A DNA stretch of 10,508 nt from a bacterium (GTDB lineage Bacteria > Desulfobacterota > GWC2-55-46 > S146-80 > JALXFI01): NCBI GenBank assembly GCA_027069035.1, contig JALXFI010000402.1:1-10508 (forward strand), read 5' to 3'. This document shows, in pieces, positions 5,631 through 10,508 of this stretch (the stretch's first letter is position 1; every line of letters begins with the position of its first letter). Position numbers and translations under genes: made by a program. The notes beneath the pieces are model-generated. The model did no database searches. It was not told the DNA's origin and worked only from the letters and a program-made list of their open reading frames with translations.

Positions 5631-8243
5631 ATGAGATTTGACAGATTTACCATAAAGGCTCAGGAGGCGTTGCAGAATGCAAGGGTCATCTGCGAAAGTC
5701 GCCGACATCAGGCCGTTGATGTGGAACATCTTATGCTGGCTATGGTAGGTCAGGGAGATGGTGTGGTGCCCTCGCTCCTGCAGAAGCTTGGAGTTGACTC
5801 CAAGACGCTTGCCTCGGAGCTTGACAAGGCCATTGATAAGGTTCCGAAGGTCTATGGCGGAGGCGAGCTGTATCTTTCTCAAAGGCTTTCAAAGGTTATA
5901 GAGAACGCATTTAAAGAAGCGGAACGCCTGAAGGACGAATATCTGAGCACGGAGCATATCTTTCTTGCCATAGTCTCTGAAAAGGGCGGAGTATCTGCCA
6001 ACATACTCTCTTCCCTTGGTATAAAAAAGGATGATATATTAAACGCCCTTGTCTCTATCAGAGGTTCGCAGAGGGTTACCGACCAGAACCCCGAAGAAAA
6101 GTATCAGGCGCTTAAACGTTATACAAGAGACTTTTTGGCTCTTGCAAGACAGGGTAAACTTGACCCTGTGATAGGCAGGGATGCCGAGATAAGAAGGGTG
6201 ATTCAGGTGCTTTCAAGGAGGACCAAGAACAATCCCGTGCTTATCGGCGAGGCCGGAGTGGGAAAGACCGCCATTGCCGAAGGCCTTGCGCAGAGGATTG
6301 TAAGCGGGGATGTGCCGGAAACGCTTAAGAATAAAAAGTTTCTTGCCCTTGATCTTGGAACATTGATAGCCGGCACAAAGTACAGGGGGGAATTCGAGGA
6401 CAGGTTAAAGGCCATTTTAAAGGAGATAAGCGAATCCGCCGGCGAGGTGATAGTTTTTATTGATGAACTCCATACCCTTGTAGGCGCCGGCGCTGCCGAA
6501 GGGGCAATGGATGCGTCAAATATGCTGAAACCCGCCCTTGCAAGGGGAGAACTGCGATGTGTCGGGGCAACAACGCTTGATGAGTTTCGTAAACACATAG
6601 AGAAAGATGCTGCCTTGGAGAGAAGGTTTCAGCCGATATACGTGGGCGAACCTACGGTTGAGGACACGATAGCCATCTTAAGGGGACTTAAGGAAAAATA
6701 CGAGATACATCATGGGGTGAGGATACTCGATTCCGCTATTGTCGCCGCCGCAACTCTGTCTAACAGGTACATAGCAGACAGGAATCTTCCCGACAAGGCA
6801 ATAGACCTGATAGATGAGGCCGCCTCTAAACTGAGGATAGAGATAGACAGCCTTCCCACCGAGATAGATGAGATTGAGAGGAGAATAACCCAGCTTGAGA
6901 TAGAAAAGCAGGCGCTTAAAAAAGAGACGGATAAGGCGTCTGTGGACAGACTTAAAAAATTAGATAAAGAACTTGCCGAACTAAAAGAGAAAAGCAGCTC
7001 AATGAAGGTCCACTGGCAAAACGAAAAGGAGATCATACAGAGACTTCAGTCTCTAAACGGCGAACTTGAGAGGATTAAACTCGATATACAAAATGCCCAG
7101 CGAGAAGGCGACTACGACAGGGCTGCCGAATTAAAATACGGCAGCATCGGAGAGATAAATAAAAAGATAGAGGAGGAACGTTCAAGGTTGGAGGATCTTC
7201 AGAAAGTCCGGCGCATGCTTAAGGAAGAGGTGGACTCGGAGGATATATCGGAGGTCGTGTCTAAGTGGACGGGCATACCTGTAACCAGGCTTATGGAGGG
7301 TGAAAGGGATAAACTCCTTCACATGGAAGAGAGGCTCAAAGAAAGGGTTATAGGACAGGACGAGGCCATAAGCGCCGTATCAAAGGCGGTAAGACGCGCG
7401 CGTGCCGGCATTCAGGACCCGAACCGTCCGACAGGTTCATTTATCTTCTTGGGGCCGACAGGTGTAGGCAAGACCGAAACGGCGCGTTCCCTTGCAGAGT
7501 TTCTTTTTGACGACGAGGATTCCATGGTAAGGATAGATATGTCGGAGTTTATGGAGAAACATTCAGTAGCAAGGCTCATTGGAGCCCCTCCCGGTTATGT
7601 GGGGTATGAAGAGGGCGGCTATCTCACGGAGGCGGTAAGAAGAAGGCCTTATTCCGTCTTGCTCTTTGATGAGATAGAAAAGGCGCATTCCGATATCTTT
7701 AATATCATGCTCCAGATACTTGATGACGGACGTCTTACCGACGGTCAGGGCAGAACCATAGATTTCAGAAATACCGTTATCATCATGACCTCTAACATCG
7801 GAAGTCGGTTTATTACCGACCTGGGAGAAAAGGATTATGATGAAATGAAAAAGAGGGTGATGGATGTTTTACAGTCATCATTTAAACCGGAATTCTTGAA
7901 CCGTATTGATGATATTGTAATATTTCATGGCCTTTCAAGGGATGACATAAAGAGTATTATAAATATACAGTTAAATAAGCTTAATAATCTCCTCAGAGAT
8001 AAGGACTTGAGTGTTGAACTGACCGACAGGGCAAAGGAGATACTTTGTGAGAAAAGTTACGACCCTGTTTACGGCGCAAGGCCGCTTAAAAGGACTCTTC
8101 AAAAGTTGGTGCAGGATGAGATCGCTACGGAAGTGCTTAAAGGCGCTTTTTCAGCGGGTGACGGGATATTGATAGACAGTGATGAAAAGGGCGGCCTTTT
8201 ATTTAAAAAGGCCGATATAAAACGGGCTGAAGCTATCGGTTAA
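5631..8243 (+). CDS. clpB: Disaggregase ClpB (Hsp100/Hsp104 family)
   Basis: Hexameric ATP-driven chaperone that, with DnaK, threads proteins out of aggregates. It is 870 residues long (E. coli 857). Clp N-domain 1-~150; D1 with GEAGVGKT (206-213), pore loop KYRG (Tyr251), VFIDELH and ERRF; M-domain coiled coil ~405-530; D2 with GPTGVGKT (608-615), pore loop GYVGYEEGG (Tyr656), LLFDEIEKA, TSN, FLNRID and GARPLKR. No ClpP-docking LGF/IGF loop occurs between the D2 sensor and FLNRID, as expected for ClpB. ATG 5631 is chosen because MRFDRFTIKAQEAL is the usual ClpB N-terminus and AAAAGGTG lies 8 bases upstream; an in-frame GTG at 5622 overlaps that site. All key residues look intact. No internal start for a short form is seen near residue 148. 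It is followed 151 bases later by hsp20, a functional partner. Confidence 0.98.
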   Translation: MRFDRFTIKAQEALQNARVICESRRHQAVDVEHLMLAMVGQGDGVVPSLLQKLGVDSKTLASELDKAIDKVPKVYGGGELYLSQRLSKVIENAFKEAERLKDEYLSTEHIFLAIVSEKGGVSANILSSLGIKKDDILNALVSIRGSQRVTDQNPEEKYQALKRYTRDFLALARQGKLDPVIGRDAEIRRVIQVLSRRTKNNPVLIGEAGVGKTAIAEGLAQRIVSGDVPETLKNKKFLALDLGTLIAGTKYRGEFEDRLKAILKEISESAGEVIVFIDELHTLVGAGAAEGAMDASNMLKPALARGELRCVGATTLDEFRKHIEKDAALERRFQPIYVGEPTVEDTIAILRGLKEKYEIHHGVRILDSAIVAAATLSNRYIADRNLPDKAIDLIDEAASKLRIEIDSLPTEIDEIERRITQLEIEKQALKKETDKASVDRLKKLDKELAELKEKSSSMKVHWQNEKEIIQRLQSLNGELERIKLDIQNAQREGDYDRAAELKYGSIGEINKKIEEERSRLEDLQKVRRMLKEEVDSEDISEVVSKWTGIPVTRLMEGERDKLLHMEERLKERVIGQDEAISAVSKAVRRARAGIQDPNRPTGSFIFLGPTGVGKTETARSLAEFLFDDEDSMVRIDMSEFMEKHSVARLIGAPPGYVGYEEGGYLTEAVRRRPYSVLLFDEIEKAHSDIFNIMLQILDDGRLTDGQGRTIDFRNTVIIMTSNIGSRFITDLGEKDYDEMKKRVMDVLQSSFKPEFLNRIDDIVIFHGLSRDDIKSIINIQLNKLNNLLRDKDLSVELTDRAKEILCEKSYDPVYGARPLKRTLQKLVQDEIATEVLKGAFSAGDGILIDSDEKGGLLFKKADIKRAEAIG

Positions 8244-8394
8244 TGATTATTAATATTTTTTTAATATGTCATAAATATGCAAAGGAGTATGATTTAAACT
8301 AAAGGCATCATGAACGCAACGAAAGAGGGAGTATCACAGTGAAGGCTTAAATTGAAAAGAACAGGATTTTAAGAGACTTAGGAGGTAAAAGATT
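8244..8394 (+). other. Leader/spacer between clpB and hsp20
   Basis: 151 non-coding bases. AT-rich start with a weak inverted repeat (TATTAA/TTAATA) but no clear terminator, so read-through from clpB is possible. It holds a possible 10-codon ORF (8310-8342) and the hairpin over the hsp20 ribosome-binding site. No good -35/-10 pair was found. Confidence 0.6.
8367..8386 (+). promoter_or_regulatory. Candidate fourU-type RNA thermometer on the hsp20 Shine-Dalgarno
   Basis: UUUUAAG (8367-8373), loop AGA, CUUAGGA (8377-8383) form seven consecutive pairs: G-C, four A-U and two U-G wobbles. The four U residues face AGGA, the start of a perfect Shine-Dalgarno AGGAGGT (8380-8386), 8 bases before ATG 8395. 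This is the geometry of known fourU thermometers, for example at the Salmonella small heat-shock gene agsA. The GGU end of the site stays unpaired and the triloop is tight, so masking would be partial. Inferred from sequence only. Confidence 0.5.
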
Positions 8395-8841
8395 ATGGCG
8401 CTTGTAAAATGGGATCCTTTTAAAGACCTTTTAACGATTCAGGACAGGATGAACAGGCTTTTTGATGATTTTATCACCAAAACAAGGGGCGAAGAGGATT
8501 TGGTAAGAGGGGTGTGGTCTCCTGCGGTGGATATATATGAGACAGATAAGGAGATCGTCCTGAAGGCTGAGCTTCCCGGTATCAACAAAGATGATGTTGT
8601 TGTAGAGGTAAAAGACAATATTCTTTTGCTTAAGGGCGAGAGGAAGTCTGAAAAAGAAGTTAAGGAAGAAAATTTTCATAGGATGGAAAGGTCTTACGGG
8701 ACATTTCAAAGGAGTTTTACACTACCCAACACCGTTGATAAGGACAGGGTAAAGGCCTCTTACAAAAATGGGGTGCTTAAGATAGAACTGCCTAAAACAT
8801 CAACGAGAAAGCTGAAGCAGATAAAGGTGGAGGTTAAATAG
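8395..8841 (+). CDS. Small heat-shock protein, Hsp20/alpha-crystallin family
   Basis: ATP-independent holdase of 148 residues that binds unfolding proteins in the cytoplasm and passes them to DnaK/ClpB. N-terminal arm (1-40, WDPF and a helix with MNRLFDDF), alpha-crystallin domain ~41-135 starting at WSPAVDIYET, with the ELPGI turn and the signature AxxxxGVLxIxLPK realised as ASYKNGVLKIELPK, and a short C-terminal tail with an I-x-I/V motif (Ile143-Lys-Val145) that normally links dimers into larger oligomers. Length is typical for bacterial class A sHSPs. ATG 8395 has a perfect AGGAGGT 8 bases upstream, held in a possible hairpin. It lies between clpB (151 bases) and htrA (83 bases). Confidence 0.96.
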   Translation: MALVKWDPFKDLLTIQDRMNRLFDDFITKTRGEEDLVRGVWSPAVDIYETDKEIVLKAELPGINKDDVVVEVKDNILLLKGERKSEKEVKEENFHRMERSYGTFQRSFTLPNTVDKDRVKASYKNGVLKIELPKTSTRKLKQIKVEVK

Positions 8842-8890
8842 TGTCCATCCATAAATCCGGATATAAACTAAATATGTTTCACTTATAAGC

Positions 8891-8914
8891 GTTTTATATT
8901 AAAACAAGAAAGGA
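8891..8914 (+). promoter_or_regulatory. A/U hairpin next to the htrA ribosome-binding site
   Basis: GTTTTA (8891-8896), loop TAT, TAAAAC (8900-8905) is a perfect 6-bp stem directly before the Shine-Dalgarno GAAAGGA (8908-8914), which is 10 bases from ATG 8925. Alternatively UUUU (8892-8895) could face AGGA (8911-8914), but that fold does not extend. The role is uncertain. Confidence 0.3.
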
Positions 8915-8924
8915 TGCGTTTATT

Positions 8925-10409
8925 ATGAAGAGAATTTTTGATAAAAGGTTTGGAATTGCTTCGCTTGTCATTGTAGGAATTGTCTCTATTTCGATTGGGA
9001 TTATACTCAATACCATTTCCGGTGTTACGCCGTCAACCGAAGCCGAAGTCTTCTGGCAGGAGGGCAATGGAGCTTCGCCGGTTTCGTTTACTGGACCAAA
9101 CTTTGTTCAACTCTCAAAAAAACTCAATCCTGCTGTTGTCAATATAAGTACAACACAGGTAATAAAAGGGTCAAAACATCACAATATTCCCCCGCAATTT
9201 AAAGGGCCTTTTGAGGACTTTTTTGGAGATGATTTTTTTGATAAGTTCTTTGGGGACCTACCCCAAAAAGAGTACAAATCTCAGAGCCTTGGTTCCGGTT
9301 TTATAATAAATAAAAACGGATATGTTATGACAAACAATCATGTAGTGGAACATGCCGACGAGGTTCTGGTCATACTTTCTTCAGGAGATAAATATACCGC
9401 AAAAATCATAGGGAAAGACTCAAGAACCGATATAGCGCTTTTAAAGATAGAGCCTAAAGAAGATTTGCCGGTGGTGGCCCTTGGAGATTCAGACAAGGTT
9501 GCGGTAGGACAGTGGGTTCTGGCAATAGGCAATCCGTTCGGATTAGGACATACGGTTACGGCGGGCATTGTGAGCGCCAAAGGCAGGGTTATCGGCGCTG
9601 GCCCTTATGACGACTTTATACAAACCGATGCATCAATAAACCCGGGAAATTCCGGAGGGCCGCTTTTCAATATAGCAGGCGAGGTTATCGGCATAAATAC
9701 GGCAATAATATCCGGCGGGCAGGGGATAGGTTTTGCCATTCCGATAAATATGGCGAAAAACATAGTATCCCAACTTAAGAAAAGTGGAAAGGTGGTAAGG
9801 GGCTGGCTTGGCGTAAGTATTCAGGAGGTAACCCCTGAGCTTGCAAAATCCTTCGGCCTTAAGAAAATCAAAGGTGCCCTGGTGTCATCCGTGAATGAGG
9901 GCGACCCTGCGGAAAAGGCCGGGGTTAAGGCCGGAGATATAATTGTGGAATTTGACGGCAAAGAGATTGCGACCTATCACGACCTTCCAAGGATTGTTGC
10001 CAATACCCCTCCGGATAAAAAGGTTAAATTAAAGGTTATAAGAAACGGCAAAGAGGTTGTCCTGAATGTTAAATTGGGAGAACTTAAAGAGGAGAAGCTG
10101 GCCAAGAAGGATGCACATGAAGAATCCGGCAAACTTGGTCTTACGGTAAAGGAGATTACCCCTGATATTGCGGGACGCTTCGGCATTGAAGATTCAAGCG
10201 GAGTTATCATTGTCAGCGTTAAAGCCGGGAGCCCTGCAGATAATGCCGGCTTAAGAAGGGGCGATGTTATAAAAGAGATCAATCACAATGAAGTGACTGA
10301 CCTGAAAGATTATCTAAAGGCGCTTGATAATTTAAAGAAAAGCGACGTGGTTTTGTTCCGAATATTAAGAGGTAGAGGCAGTCTTTATATAGCGGTTAAG
10401 ACGGAATAG
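8925..10409 (+). CDS. htrA: Do/HtrA-family periplasmic serine protease (DegP/DegQ type)
   Basis: Serine protease/chaperone for misfolded envelope proteins, 494 residues. An N-terminal hydrophobic segment (~10-32) acts as signal peptide or anchor; no obvious AxA cleavage site follows, so it may stay membrane-bound. The F/D-rich stretch FEDFFGDDFFDKFFGD precedes the trypsin-like domain. The catalytic triad is complete: His139 (TNNHVV), Asp169 (SRTDIALLK) and Ser243 (GNSGGP). PDZ1 runs ~292-385 (starts RGWLGVSI) and PDZ2 ~403-490, the two-PDZ layout of DegP/DegQ/MucD. A charged Lys/Glu linker joins the PDZ domains. ATG 8925 is preceded by GAAAGGA. It is the only clearly non-cytoplasmic product in the cluster and extends it to the envelope. 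DegP versus DegQ cannot be told from this sequence. Confidence 0.97.
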   Translation: MKRIFDKRFGIASLVIVGIVSISIGIILNTISGVTPSTEAEVFWQEGNGASPVSFTGPNFVQLSKKLNPAVVNISTTQVIKGSKHHNIPPQFKGPFEDFFGDDFFDKFFGDLPQKEYKSQSLGSGFIINKNGYVMTNNHVVEHADEVLVILSSGDKYTAKIIGKDSRTDIALLKIEPKEDLPVVALGDSDKVAVGQWVLAIGNPFGLGHTVTAGIVSAKGRVIGAGPYDDFIQTDASINPGNSGGPLFNIAGEVIGINTAIISGGQGIGFAIPINMAKNIVSQLKKSGKVVRGWLGVSIQEVTPELAKSFGLKKIKGALVSSVNEGDPAEKAGVKAGDIIVEFDGKEIATYHDLPRIVANTPPDKKVKLKVIRNGKEVVLNVKLGELKEEKLAKKDAHEESGKLGLTVKEITPDIAGRFGIEDSSGVIIVSVKAGSPADNAGLRRGDVIKEINHNEVTDLKDYLKALDNLKKSDVVLFRILRGRGSLYIAVKTE

Positions 10410-10410
10410 G

Positions 10411-10460
10411 CTAACCACAAAAGATGCAGTAAATTTTTAACCACAGAATACACAGAGGGC
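10411..10460. repeat. Two diverged TAACCACA-type intergenic repeat units
   Basis: CTAACCACAaAA...CAG (10411-10429) and TTAACCACAGAATACACAGAGG (10437-10458, written in full only to show its start) are diverged copies 26 bases apart. AACCACAGA...ACACAGAGG motifs are familiar in intergenic DNA of several environmental bacterial lineages. No terminator is seen after htrA. Confidence 0.55.
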
Positions 10461-10490
10461 ACTGAAAAAGACTGAGATGCATGATGTTGT

Positions 10491-10508
10491 GAGTTACGAG
10501 TTACGGGT
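10491..10508. repeat. Short GAGTTAC tandem repeat at window edge
   Basis: GAGTTAC (10491-10497) and GAGTTAC (10498-10504) are directly adjacent, then GGGT. The repeat may continue beyond the window. Confidence 0.5.

Noticed and set aside
6060..6110. Internal start for a short ClpB form near codon 148
   Set aside because: Codons here are GTC and GTT, with no ATG/GTG preceded by a ribosome-binding site, unlike E. coli clpB.
2167..10409. Calling the cluster a classical transmissible locus of stress tolerance
   Set aside because: It lacks ClpK/ClpG-type features, YfdX, HdeD, thioredoxin, KefB and PsiE genes, and mobility genes. Only the general logic is shared.
1..10508. Long minus-strand ORFs lying over the Clp, dnaK and htrA genes
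   Set aside because: They are antisense shadows of strongly conserved genes, rich in Ser/Leu/Phe and with no recognisable domains.
1..10508. CIRCE (HrcA) operators
   Set aside because: No TTAGCACTC-N9-GAGTGCTAA-like inverted repeat was found upstream of any gene in the window.

Overview
The window is a plus-strand block of protein quality-control and stress genes. Its order is dnaK (5' end cut off by the window edge), a ClpA/ClpC-type AAA+ unfoldase, a tandem universal stress protein, clpB, a small heat-shock protein (Hsp20), and a periplasmic Do/HtrA-type serine protease. Identities rest on motifs read directly from the translations: Walker A/B, GGGTFDIS, GNSGGP and the alpha-crystallin AxxxxGVL signature. 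There are no RNA genes, IS elements, CRISPR arrays or integrases.

Organism: a Gram-negative bacterium is implied by a membrane-anchored Do protease with two PDZ domains. Base composition is moderate, with heavy use of AGA/AGG for Arg and ATA for Ile. That codon use, together with short intergenic repeats (CCTTGAAC tandems, TTAACCACAGA-type and GAGTTAC-type repeats), fits Desulfobacterota/'Deltaproteobacteria' or Nitrospirota-like lineages. This is an impression and not a placement.

Layout: 1-1646 dnaK; 1647-2166 a 520-base non-coding gap with a terminator-like hairpin, a palindromic repeat, two promoter candidates and an A/U hairpin; 2167-4425 the ClpA-sized unfoldase; 4426-4633 a gap with a second copy of the palindromic repeat and a promoter candidate; 4634-5470 the Usp gene; 5471-5630 a gap with an 8-bp tandem repeat; 5631-8243 clpB; 8244-8394 the hsp20 leader; 8395-8841 hsp20; 8842-8924 spacer; 8925-10409 htrA; 10410-10508 repeat-rich tail.

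How it may work together: sHSP holds unfolding proteins. DnaK and ClpB disaggregate and refold them. The ClpA/C-type protein keeps an LGF ClpP-docking motif and could feed substrates to a ClpP encoded elsewhere. HtrA does periplasmic quality control, and Usp is a stress-linked nucleotide-binding protein. No DnaJ, GrpE or ClpP is encoded in the window.

The points most worth a second look are: (1) a candidate fourU-type RNA thermometer on the hsp20 Shine-Dalgarno, with a weaker analogous hairpin at clpB; (2) loss of the aromatic pore-loop residue in the second ATPase ring of the ClpA/C-type protein, although its catalytic residues and ClpP loop are kept; and (3) a dispersed hairpin repeat in front of two stress genes, with a half copy in front of a third.
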